DNA from: Allopusillimonas sp008369125
Lineage (GTDB): Bacteria; Pseudomonadota; Gammaproteobacteria; Burkholderiales; Burkholderiaceae_B
Length of the DNA stretch: 64,000 nucleotides
Direction: 5' to 3'
Assembly: GCF_008369125.1 (NCBI RefSeq)
Contig: NZ_VOAY01000005.1
Coordinates: forward strand, 372,001-436,000
Shown: piece after piece, positions 7,517 through 15,558 of the stretch
Position numbering within the stretch: the first letter of the stretch is position 1
Layout of the letters: every line of letters begins with the position of its first letter
Notes under the pieces: generated by a model
What the model was told of the DNA's origin: nothing
Seen by the model: the letters and a program-made list of their open reading frames with translations, nothing else
Databases searched by the model: none
Translations under genes and position numbers: made by a program

Positions 7517-8522
7517 TATCGAACTCTCGGGTACCCCCTTTCAGATTGGCCAAGCACTTGGCAAATTTGGAGCCGAAGCCGCCAATACATACCTCATCAA
7601 TTCAGAATCATGGGCAACTGTCATGGCCTGGCGCGGTACCGACGCAGCCAGACAAATGCAGCAGTTAACAGCCCGGCATTTTCCGCGCACGCTTGACGAG
7701 CTGCGGGGTCTGGCTGATGGTCTGCAGCTTGCTTTCGACGATGTGTTTCTCTGGAATTGCCGCGGTGACGTCTGGGCCATGCCACCCGATGGCTGCACCA
7801 CCGTTTTGCTGCCTTCTGCCAACGGGCCACGCATCACCCATAATGAAGACGGCGACCCCGGCTTTACCGGGTTTTGCGGCATCGGTATGTTCAGGCCTGA
7901 CGAGGGCCCTGCGTTTGCCTCGTTTGTTTACCCGGCATCCATACCCGGCCACACGTTTGCCGTAACACAACATGGCTTAGCCATGACGGTTAACAACCTG
8001 CGCTCCCGGCAGGTTAGTGTGGGCCTGCCGCGCATGGTTCTTACCCGCGCCCTGCTCGAACAGCGCACGCTCGAAGACGCCGTTACACTGCTCGAAAACA
8101 CGCCCAGAGCGGGGGGCTTTCACCTGAGTATGGCCCAGCGCGGGCGAGCCGACCTGCTTAGCATTGAGTTCAATGCCCAGGCCGTTTCTGTATTGCACGT
8201 GCAGCAACCTGCACTGCACGCCAACCATGCAATACACCCGGCACTACAGGGTTTGCCACAAGTTATTACCGAATCATCACGCCATCGCCAGGAGCTCGGC
8301 GAGTCACTGCTAAATGCCGAGGACATCGACCCACTGGCCATACTTGCCGACCAGTCAGATAAGCCCTTCCCCATTTATCGCAACGCCGCCAACGACAGTG
8401 ATAATGAAAACACCATGGCAACGGCGGATATTCATGTCGATGAAGACCATATCCGCTGGCGGGTGTACGAAAAACCTGGCCAGGCACCGGTGCTCAACAT
8501 GGTAGATGGGCAGCCCGTATAA
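7506..8522 (+). CDS. C45-family Ntn-hydrolase (acyl-CoA:6-APA acyltransferase-like)
   Basis: A 338-residue protein of peptidase family C45. Fungal members make penicillin from isopenicillin N; bacterial members hydrolyse or transfer acyl groups on amines. The self-cleavage site is G96-C97 (PDGCTTVLLPS): C97 would become the N-terminal nucleophile after autoproteolysis. ITHNEDGDPGF follows and AMTVNNLRS is further on, both conserved in the family. The part before C97 would become the small alpha chain. The start overlaps the end of the RpiR gene by 11 bases. There is no signal peptide, so it should act in the cytoplasm. The acyl substrate is unknown. Confidence 0.88.
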   Translation: MLTSIELSGTPFQIGQALGKFGAEAANTYLINSESWATVMAWRGTDAARQMQQLTARHFPRTLDELRGLADGLQLAFDDVFLWNCRGDVWAMPPDGCTTVLLPSANGPRITHNEDGDPGFTGFCGIGMFRPDEGPAFASFVYPASIPGHTFAVTQHGLAMTVNNLRSRQVSVGLPRMVLTRALLEQRTLEDAVTLLENTPRAGGFHLSMAQRGRADLLSIEFNAQAVSVLHVQQPALHANHAIHPALQGLPQVITESSRHRQELGESLLNAEDIDPLAILADQSDKPFPIYRNAANDSDNENTMATADIHVDEDHIRWRVYEKPGQAPVLNMVDGQPV

Positions 8523-8626
8523 CCTGATAGCGGGCTTTGCCGCGTAGCCATGAACTGCCCGGTGTGACCGAGCGCGATACGCGCTCGCACGGGCCATTAC
8601 GCGCGATAAGTCCATAAAGCAACCGC

Positions 8627-8660
8627 GTGGCCATGGCGCTGTATTGTGCGCCAAGGCCAC
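8627..8660. terminator. Hairpin between convergent genes
   Basis: GTGGCCATGGCGC (8627-8639) pairs with GCGCCAAGGCCAC (8648-8660) with one A-A mismatch around an 8-base loop. It lies between the 3' ends of the C45 hydrolase and the formylglutamate amidohydrolase and could serve both. No T run is present. Confidence 0.45.
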
Positions 8661-8751
8661 GACGCGTCTTGTGATAGCAGTGGTCCGTCCCATGTCATGG
8701 CGTGTATGCCCAGGCACCTCAATGGTCGATAACCTGCCGAAGTGCGCCGCG

Positions 8752-8787
8752 GCCACTACAGCCACTACAGCCACTACAGTCACTACA
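8752..8787. repeat. Four-copy 9-bp tandem repeat at the end of the amidohydrolase gene
   Basis: GCCACTACA occurs three times exactly and once as GTCACTACA. The last copy contains the stop codon of the minus-strand amidohydrolase gene (8783-8785). Loss or gain of copies would leave the protein unchanged, because the repeat lies at and beyond the stop. Confidence 0.9.
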
Positions 8788-9646
8788 ACAACGAACGTAT
8801 GAACCCAGCCACTTCTGCGCTCAATGCCGTCAGGTCACGCTGCAGGTTTGCAAAGTTGCCGGTTTTCTCAAACTGTTGTTCATCCATATAAAGTGCGCGA
8901 TTTACCTCAATCTGCAGACTGTGCCGCCCCTCGCTCGGGCGCCCGGTACGACCGATCAGTGCCACCCCTTTAAACGGGTCGTTGCGTGCTACGGTATAGC
9001 CGCGCCCCCGCAAAAAGTCTTCAACAATGCCAACCAGGGTAGGATCACACGTCTTGCCATCATGATCGCCCAGAACAAAGTCAGCCAGCGTCCGATCAGT
9101 GTCGAGTTCCAGCACTTCATAGGAGTTGGAAGGCATGGAGTGCAGGTTCAGATGCCACACCGTGCCAAAGTGTTCATAAGCCGCCTCAATAGCCTCGCGC
9201 AAGGCATCGTGATAAGGCTGGTAGTAAGTGCCAATGCGGTTTTCCACTTCTAGTACCCAAAGCTTGCGGTCATACACAGGCTGACGATCGCGCGCCATAT
9301 GCCAGATCAGGCCGTGACCCAGTGCCGATTTGGGCCCGGGGTGCAGCGGCTCAGGCCAGGGCTCGGCCAATATATTAGGATCAAGGTCATCTACTTCGCG
9401 ATTGGGATCGATATAGGTACGCGGAAACGTTGCAGCCAGCAGGGTTCCACCTACTGACGGCACGGCATGCCACAGCTCTTCCACGAACAGGTCTTCGCCC
9501 ATGCGCAACTCGGAAATCGGCACGGCGAACTGAAAATCTGCGGGGTAAGTCGTGCCGCTGTGCGGTGAGTCACATACCAGTGGAATAGCGGGCGCCGTTG
9601 GGTATGCCAGCGTAAAGGGTTCAAAATCCTGATCTGCATACTTCAT
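8783..9646 (-). CDS. N-formylglutamate amidohydrolase family protein
   Basis: A 287-residue FGase-family (PF05013) zinc-type hydrolase. The known reaction is N-formyl-L-glutamate to glutamate and formate, the last step of one histidine degradation route (HutG). Visible are CDSPHSGTTYP near the N-terminus, ATFPRTYIDPNR, the metal-region WHLNLHSMPS and the C-terminal LQIEVNRALYMDE. No other hut genes are nearby. It follows the last gene of the Dpp-type ABC importer by 91 bases on the same strand and is probably cotranscribed with it, so an N-formyl or other N-acyl amino acid from an imported compound is a plausible substrate. Confidence 0.88.
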   Translation of the reverse strand: MKYADQDFEPFTLAYPTAPAIPLVCDSPHSGTTYPADFQFAVPISELRMGEDLFVEELWHAVPSVGGTLLAATFPRTYIDPNREVDDLDPNILAEPWPEPLHPGPKSALGHGLIWHMARDRQPVYDRKLWVLEVENRIGTYYQPYHDALREAIEAAYEHFGTVWHLNLHSMPSNSYEVLELDTDRTLADFVLGDHDGKTCDPTLVGIVEDFLRGRGYTVARNDPFKGVALIGRTGRPSEGRHSLQIEVNRALYMDEQQFEKTGNFANLQRDLTALSAEVAGFIRSLL

Positions 9647-9737
9647 GATACGTCTCCGTCAAAGGGGTTGCAGGCGTGTTGCGCGGGACAGTGCAGGCAC
9701 TGCGCCCAAGGCGAGGCCCGCGCGGGCGCCTTCCTGA

Positions 9738-10754
9738 TTACACGTCGTTTAAATGGCAGGCACTAAGATGCGGCGCCCCTTCATTAATATCTTCCAGCAC
9801 CTTGAGCAAAGGCCGTTCAGTGCGGCAGCGAGCGATAGCTTTGGGGCAACGCGGGTGAAACGGGCACCCCGAGGGTGGGTTCAAAGGCGAAGGCAGTTCA
9901 CCCTTTATAGGGTCAAACTGACGCATGTCTGTGCGCAAAACCGGCAGCTCTTTAATCAGGGCTTGGGTATAGGGGTGGTTGGCCCGCGCAAAAATAGTGT
10001 CTGTATCGGCCAATTCAACGATTCGACCCAAATACATGATGGCGACCCGGTCAGATATATGGCTGACTACGCCCAGATTGTGGCTGATGAACAAATACGT
10101 AAGCGAAAACTCATGACGCAAAGCCATGAACAAATTGAGCACCTGGGCCTGTATGGAAACGTCCAGCGCCGCCACCGCTTCATCACAGACAATTACGGAG
10201 GGGTTTAGCGCCAGCGCCCGCGCCACCCCTATACGCTGGCGCTGCCCACCCGAAAACTGATGCGGATAGCGGTAGCAGTAGGCGGGATCAAGCCCCACTT
10301 TTTGCATAAGCCCCGACACAAAGCTTTCTTTGTTGGCCCGCTTGACCATGCCATGCACAATCGGCGCCTCGCCAATAATGTCGATGACACGCATGCGGGG
10401 GTTGAGCGATGAGTATGGGTCTTGAAAAATCATCTGCACGCCCAGCTCGTACCGGCGTCGTGTGGCCCCCGCCATGCTTGTGACAGACTGCCCCCGGTAG
10501 AAAATCTCCCCGGCGCTAGGTGGCAAAATACCTGTCAGCATGCGGCCCAGCGTTGACTTGCCACAGCCCGATTCGCCCACAATGCCAATCACCTCACCCT
10601 CAATCACGTCAAGGTCCACGCCTGCAACGGCCTGCACAGAGGGCGGTTCACCCTCGCGTCTTATCATGGCGCCGATACGCGCCAACAGGTCAACGGGTTG
10701 AGAATAACGGCGTTGCACGTCGCGCAGGCTCAGAATCACGTCTGGTGTACTCAT
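9738..10754 (-). CDS. dppF: Oligopeptide/dipeptide ABC transporter ATP-binding protein (DppF/OppF type)
   Basis: The second of two ATPases that power the importer encoded by this operon. The 338-residue protein shows Walker A GESGCGKST, Q-loop IFQDPYSSLNP, signature SGGQRQR and the C-terminal OppF tail with PSGCPFHPRCPKAIARC, which usually binds an iron-sulfur cluster. The Walker B/D-loop reads CDEAVAALD where most homologues have DEPVSALD; the catalytic Glu is kept. The ATG at 10754 overlaps the stop of dppD as ATGA, a sign of coupled translation; an earlier start eight codons upstream inside dppD is less likely. The peptide specificity is unknown, so the symbol names the family role only. 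Confidence 0.92.
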   Translation of the reverse strand: MSTPDVILSLRDVQRRYSQPVDLLARIGAMIRREGEPPSVQAVAGVDLDVIEGEVIGIVGESGCGKSTLGRMLTGILPPSAGEIFYRGQSVTSMAGATRRRYELGVQMIFQDPYSSLNPRMRVIDIIGEAPIVHGMVKRANKESFVSGLMQKVGLDPAYCYRYPHQFSGGQRQRIGVARALALNPSVIVCDEAVAALDVSIQAQVLNLFMALRHEFSLTYLFISHNLGVVSHISDRVAIMYLGRIVELADTDTIFARANHPYTQALIKELPVLRTDMRQFDPIKGELPSPLNPPSGCPFHPRCPKAIARCRTERPLLKVLEDINEGAPHLSACHLNDV

Positions 10755-11872
10755 GCCCGCGCGCCCTTGTGCCAGCAACTAACCCAATGATCAGGCCCCA
10801 CTTTCTCAAGCGTCGGTTCTTTCTGGCATTGCGCCGTGGCGCGATAACAGCGCGCCTGAAAAGGGCAACCCTCGGGCAGGTTAAGCAGCGACGGGGTGGA
10901 GCCGGGTATCTGAAAAAGGGGCTGCCCACGCGTCGCGATGGAGGGGATAGAATCAATAAGGCCCTGAGTGTAAGGGTGTTGGGCAGCACCCACAACCTGC
11001 GCCGTCGGGCCTGTTTCAACAAGACGACCGGCGTACATCACGGCCAGCCTGTCCGCCAACCCCGAAACAATGGCCAGGTCGTGGGTAATCCAGATCAATG
11101 CCGTACCCATTTCCCGGCACAGCTTCTGTACTTCATACAGAATCTGCCCCTGTATGGTGACGTCCAGAGCAGTGGTGGGTTCGTCGGCAATAATCAGTTT
11201 TGGCGAATTGAGCAGGGCGATGGCGATGGCAATGCGTTGGCGCATGCCACCCGAAAGATGGTGTGGATACACCAGCATGCGGTCTGCCGGTGAAGGTATG
11301 CCCACCATGGTCAAAACCTCTATAGACCTGGCCCGAGCCGCCTTGCGGGATACCTTGCTATGCGCCTGCACCGCTTCGATCATCTGCGTATCTACCCGCA
11401 GCGTCGGGTTCAGCGTCATCATGGGATCCTGAAAAATCATCGCCAGCTCGGCACCCCGCAGTCGGCGGTATGCGTCAGCCGAAAGTGTTTGCAGGTCATG
11501 TCCGTTAAAGTTCATGCGATCGGCTTGCACGCGGCCAGGCTGGTCTACCAGGCCCATTAGCGAAAAGCCTGTAATGCTTTTACCGGAGCCAGACTCGCCC
11601 ACCAAGCCCAGGATTTCTCCATGCTTTAACTGCAGGGCAATACCGTCGACTGCCTTGATAACCCCCTCGCGGGTGTGGAACCACGTCTTTAAGCCGCGCA
11701 CATCCAGCAACAGTTCCCGCTCCCGCAGCTCAGGCTGTGTATCAGCAAGAGGAATTAGCCGGGGCACCTGGCTTTCTCCACCCTCGTTCGTGGCAGCCTC
11801 CAGCCCATGCGGGTTACTGTCTTGCTCAACCTCATCTCGAGAAACAAGACCTGCGCTCAGGTGAGTACTCAT
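10751..11872 (-). CDS. dppD: Oligopeptide/dipeptide ABC transporter ATP-binding protein (DppD/OppD type)
   Basis: First ATPase of the importer, 373 residues. It has Walker A GESGSGKS, Q-loop IFQDPMMTLNP, signature SGGMRQR, Walker B IIADEPTTALD and the C-terminal cysteine tail EGCPFQARCYRATAQC. About 50 residues precede the first beta strand (LLLDVRGLKTWF), rich in Glu, Asn and Ser; this is longer than usual, and a start further in cannot be excluded. It lies 3 bases after the dppC gene and overlaps dppF by four bases. Confidence 0.92.
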   Translation of the reverse strand: MSTHLSAGLVSRDEVEQDSNPHGLEAATNEGGESQVPRLIPLADTQPELRERELLLDVRGLKTWFHTREGVIKAVDGIALQLKHGEILGLVGESGSGKSITGFSLMGLVDQPGRVQADRMNFNGHDLQTLSADAYRRLRGAELAMIFQDPMMTLNPTLRVDTQMIEAVQAHSKVSRKAARARSIEVLTMVGIPSPADRMLVYPHHLSGGMRQRIAIAIALLNSPKLIIADEPTTALDVTIQGQILYEVQKLCREMGTALIWITHDLAIVSGLADRLAVMYAGRLVETGPTAQVVGAAQHPYTQGLIDSIPSIATRGQPLFQIPGSTPSLLNLPEGCPFQARCYRATAQCQKEPTLEKVGPDHWVSCWHKGARA

Positions 11873-11875
11873 CGT

Positions 11876-12820
11876 CTACACCTCATTGCGTGGGTTCAGG
11901 ATGTCGCGCAGATGGTCGCCTGCCAGATTGATGGCGATAACGACAAGAGCCAGCGCAATGCCAGGGAAAAATGAAATCCAATAGTTACCTGACAGCATAA
12001 ACTCAAAGCCGTTGGCAATGAGCATGCCCAGTGAAGGCTCAGTAACCGGAACACCAACACCAAGAAACGACAGCGTGGCTTCGAGGGCAATGGCATGCGC
12101 CAGATCTATGGTGGCAATGACCATAAGCGGCGGAATACAGTTGGGAAACACGTGCCGCCACAAAATGCGATGCCATGATAGCGACATGCAGCGTGCAGCC
12201 TCAACGTATTCGCGGTTACGCTCGACAATGGCAGCCCCTCGCGCAGCGCGGGCAAAATAGGCCCACTGCACGGCGATCAATGCGTAGATAACTTTATCTA
12301 CACCCTTGCCCAGTACGGCCAGCAGCACCAGAGCAACCAGAATCGACGGAAACGACAGCTGGATATCGACCAGACGCATTAGCAGGGCATCGATGCGCCC
12401 TCCAAAATAGGCAGAAATCAACCCCACCGCCGCACCAATAAGAAAAGCACAGGTTACCGATACAAAACCCACAATAAGGCTGATGCGCAAACCGTACAAA
12501 ATGGCCGAAAACACGTCACGCGCCTGCCCGTCAGTGCCCAACCAGTAAGTGAGCGTGCCATCCATATTCTTGCTGCCCGGCGGCATCTTGGAGTCCATGA
12601 TGTCGAGCGTTGCCAGATCGAACGGGTTTTGCGGCGCGATCCACGGTGCAAAGATCGCAAGCACAATACAGACCAGCAGTACAAACAACCCGAATACGGC
12701 CAGCTTGCTGGACATGAACTGCGCCACAAATATACGTAACAAACTCTCATGCACCGGTGCGACAGCTGGCTGGGCTGCTGCGCTATCGAGTATGCCGGGC
12801 ACGTCTTGGCTGCTACTCAT
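11876..12820 (-). CDS. dppC: Peptide ABC transporter permease (DppC/OppC type)
   Basis: An inner-membrane permease of 314 residues. The N-terminus has a cytoplasmic segment, one membrane helix (AVFGLFVLLVCIVLAIFAPW), a periplasmic OppC_N region with LGTDGQARDVFS, then the BPD_transp_1 domain. The EAA loop that docks on the ATPase reads EAARCMSLSWHRILWRHVFPN. It pairs with the DppB-type permease, whose gene end overlaps its start by four bases. Confidence 0.93.
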   Translation of the reverse strand: MSSSQDVPGILDSAAAQPAVAPVHESLLRIFVAQFMSSKLAVFGLFVLLVCIVLAIFAPWIAPQNPFDLATLDIMDSKMPPGSKNMDGTLTYWLGTDGQARDVFSAILYGLRISLIVGFVSVTCAFLIGAAVGLISAYFGGRIDALLMRLVDIQLSFPSILVALVLLAVLGKGVDKVIYALIAVQWAYFARAARGAAIVERNREYVEAARCMSLSWHRILWRHVFPNCIPPLMVIATIDLAHAIALEATLSFLGVGVPVTEPSLGMLIANGFEFMLSGNYWISFFPGIALALVVIAINLAGDHLRDILNPRNEV

Positions 12821-13791
12821 GCCGAACCCTCCATACGCACCCGAGGATCAAGCGCCGTATAGGCGATATCCACAGCCAGGTTCAGAAAGGCCAGAAAAAC
12901 AACCGTCAGCATCAGGTAGGCCACCACCACCGGGCGATCCAGCGTAACAATGGAGTCAATCAGCAGCTTGCCCATGCCCGGCCACGAGAACACGGTTTCT
13001 GTCACCACCGCAAAGGCGAACACCTGACCGTACTCCAGCCCGCCAATGGTTACGATAGGAATGAGGATGTTTTTCAAAAGATGAACACCAAGCACCCGGC
13101 GTTCACGCAGGCCTTTGGCGCGGGCAAACTTTATATAGTCTTGCGGAAGACACTCGCGCGTGGCGGCGCGGGTTACCCGTATGATGAGCGCGCACTTGGC
13201 CACGGCAATAGTGCTTGCGGGTAGAATCAAGTGTTTGAAGCCTGCCCAGTTAAAAACACTGAGACTGATTGGGCCGTAGTGCTCAACCGGGCCTCTTCCG
13301 CCCGCTGGCAGCCAGCCAAGCATAATTGCAAACAACATGATCAGCATGAGGCCAACCCAAAAATTGGGTAGCGAAAACCCCAGCACCGAACCCGTCATAA
13401 TGGTGCGCGCCTTCACGGCCCGCGGTTTCAGCCCGGCATAAATGCCAAGCGGAATACCAATAAGCATAGACATGAACATGGCCAATGTGGCCAGTTCAAG
13501 CGTTGCTGGCATGCGCTCAAGAATAAGCCGCATGGCCGATTCGCCCGTCAGAAAGCTGGCACCAAAATCGAGTTTGACCGCTTTGGCCAGGAAAATAAAA
13601 TACTGGTGCCAGAGCGGCAGATCAAGGCCGAAGGTATGCCGGATGGCTTCGCGTTCGGCGTCGGTGGCCTCGGGGCTTGCCAGCATGAGCACTGGATCGC
13701 CAATAAGATATAGCCCCGAGAACACCAATGCCGACATGATCAGCACCACGACGAGCGTTTGCAGAAACCGACGAAAAATCGTCGACAGCAC
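12817..13791 (-). CDS. dppB: Peptide ABC transporter permease (DppB/OppB type)
   Basis: An inner-membrane permease of 324 residues with an N-terminal helix (TLVVVLIMSALVFSGLYLIGDP), the OppB-type periplasmic segment, and the BPD_transp_1 domain with the EAA-like loop FARAKGLRERRVLGVHLLKN. SWPGMGKLLIDSI near the C-terminus is a DppB hallmark. It forms the channel with DppC. It begins 15 bases after the binding-protein gene. Confidence 0.93.
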   Translation of the reverse strand: MLSTIFRRFLQTLVVVLIMSALVFSGLYLIGDPVLMLASPEATDAEREAIRHTFGLDLPLWHQYFIFLAKAVKLDFGASFLTGESAMRLILERMPATLELATLAMFMSMLIGIPLGIYAGLKPRAVKARTIMTGSVLGFSLPNFWVGLMLIMLFAIMLGWLPAGGRGPVEHYGPISLSVFNWAGFKHLILPASTIAVAKCALIIRVTRAATRECLPQDYIKFARAKGLRERRVLGVHLLKNILIPIVTIGGLEYGQVFAFAVVTETVFSWPGMGKLLIDSIVTLDRPVVVAYLMLTVVFLAFLNLAVDIAYTALDPRVRMEGSA

Positions 13792-13806
13792 GTGTGCCGC
13801 CCCCTG

Positions 13807-15393
13807 TTATTTAACCAGCTTCATGTCTTGCGCCAGCGTCATCTGGTCGACACGGCCCCCATAACGCATGTCTTTTTTCATGGCCCAGACAGACAGCTCG
13901 AACTGTATGGGAAGAATGCCGTAGTCTTCCATGGCCATGGCGCTGGCATCTTGCAGCATCTTGGAACGCTTGTCATCATCCAGTGTCTTGGAGGCTTGCA
14001 TGACGAGCGTGTCCATTTCAGGATTTGAATACTTGCTCCAGTTGGTGGTGCCCACCCCTGCCTTGGGGTTTTTGGTAACGACCAGCGACGTCAGGGGGTT
14101 AAGCATTTCGCCTGAAGACGCCGACCAGCCCGCAAGATAGGTACTGAATGCATAGGCGTTGCGCTGCTTGAAGAATACCGGCGGCGCCATGGTCTCTACA
14201 TTGGTTTTGACGCCTATACGGGCCCACATGGCGGCCACGACCTGGGCTATGCGCTTGTCGTTGGTATAACGACCATCGGGTGAGCCCAACGACAGCGTAA
14301 AGCCATCTGCGTAGCCCGCTTCAGCAAGTAGTTTTTTCGCTTTCTCTGCATCGGCGGCGGCCACTTTCGAGTACTTTTCAGACGTACCAAAAGCGGGATA
14401 AGGCAGCAGGTTTGCAGCCGGCAACCCTACGCCGTCCATAATGCGCTCCACGATCGCCTTGCGGTCTATGGCCAGCGACAAGGCCTCACGCACCCGTTTG
14501 TCGGCCAGGGGGTTTTTATTGCCCGTGCCCTCCATGCCCGGAGGCGGCTCGCTGCCCTGGTTCAGGGCAAGATAAATCACACGCACAGAAGGTGTTTCCT
14601 GTATGTGCAGCTTTTTATCGTTTTTGAGACGGGTGAGGTCATCGGTGGGAGGGTCTTCGATGATGTCGACATCACCAGCCAGCAGTGCCGCAACCCGTGC
14701 CGCCGAGTTAGAAATAGGCCGATACGTTACTTTGTCCCAATCAGGCTTGTCGCCCCAGAAATGTTCATTGCGCTCCAGCACAATTTCGGCGCCACGCTTC
14801 CAGGAAACAAACTTGTACGGGCCCGTTCCCACCAGCCCATCGCCACGGTTCAACTCAACCGTAGTCTTACCTTCGGGTGCGTCACCCGAGGCAGCGGCCT
14901 TGGACATAATAGGCACAAGAGACAGATTGGCCAGCAGCACAGGCGACGGCCCCTTGGTCTTGATGCGTACCGTGTGCGGGTCTACGGCTTCGACCGTATC
15001 AATGGTGCTAAGGTACAGCGCGTACGAAGACGGGCTGTTGGGCACTTTGGGAACGCGATCGTAGGTAAAGAGAACATCGTCCGCCGTAAAGGGCGTGCCG
15101 TCCGAAAACTTTATGTCCTTGCGCAGCTTGATTGTCCAGACATCTCCATCAACCGTCCATGACTCTGCCAGACCGGGCACGGGGAGCGCATTGCTGTCCG
15201 TACGGATCAATGGGTCGAATATGGTTTCGGAAAGCTGCGTGTTGGGCGTGAGCGAATGGAATTGCGGGTCCATCGAGCTGGGCTCAGACCGCAATCCGAT
15301 CACCAGATCGCGCGCCTGTGCCAAACCTGTAAAGGCCAGGCTCGCTGCCAGCGCTGAGGCAAATACGGTTCTGCGTAATAGCTTCATAGTCAT
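13807..15393 (-). CDS. dppA: Periplasmic peptide-binding protein (solute-binding family 5, DppA type)
   Basis: A 528-residue family 5 binding protein that captures the substrate for the DppBCDF importer. The signal peptide runs to about residue 27 (LAFTGLAQA-R). The mature part begins DLVIGLRSEPSSMDP, and the typical LADKRVREALSLAIDRKAI lies near residue 290. An AGGAAGG ribosome site stands before the first of two close ATGs. It opens a five-gene ABC operon that probably continues into the amidohydrolase gene. The ligand could be a di- or oligopeptide, an opine or another N-acylated compound. Confidence 0.93.
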   Translation of the reverse strand: MTMKLLRRTVFASALAASLAFTGLAQARDLVIGLRSEPSSMDPQFHSLTPNTQLSETIFDPLIRTDSNALPVPGLAESWTVDGDVWTIKLRKDIKFSDGTPFTADDVLFTYDRVPKVPNSPSSYALYLSTIDTVEAVDPHTVRIKTKGPSPVLLANLSLVPIMSKAAASGDAPEGKTTVELNRGDGLVGTGPYKFVSWKRGAEIVLERNEHFWGDKPDWDKVTYRPISNSAARVAALLAGDVDIIEDPPTDDLTRLKNDKKLHIQETPSVRVIYLALNQGSEPPPGMEGTGNKNPLADKRVREALSLAIDRKAIVERIMDGVGLPAANLLPYPAFGTSEKYSKVAAADAEKAKKLLAEAGYADGFTLSLGSPDGRYTNDKRIAQVVAAMWARIGVKTNVETMAPPVFFKQRNAYAFSTYLAGWSASSGEMLNPLTSLVVTKNPKAGVGTTNWSKYSNPEMDTLVMQASKTLDDDKRSKMLQDASAMAMEDYGILPIQFELSVWAMKKDMRYGGRVDQMTLAQDMKLVK

Positions 15394-15445
15394 GCTGCCT
15401 TCCTGTTGGGAAAATGGTTAATGGGACAAACCGTTAACTCGACAC

Positions 15446-15478
15446 AAAAAAAGCTCCATGCCGGGTAAGGCATGGAGC
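15446..15478 (-). terminator. Rho-independent terminator of nirK
   Basis: On the minus strand a perfect 10-bp stem (GCTCCATGCC with GGCATGGAGC, 6-base loop) is followed directly by seven T. It lies about 80 bases after the nirK stop and before the dppA start, so it ends the nirK message and insulates the peptide-importer operon. Confidence 0.9.
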
Positions 15479-15558
15479 GAGTGTAGCGAGCGAAGCTGGT
15501 TTAACAGATCAGTGTTTTCCCGATGGCCTCCGCGCTTTTCTTCAGGCCCGGAGGGCGT

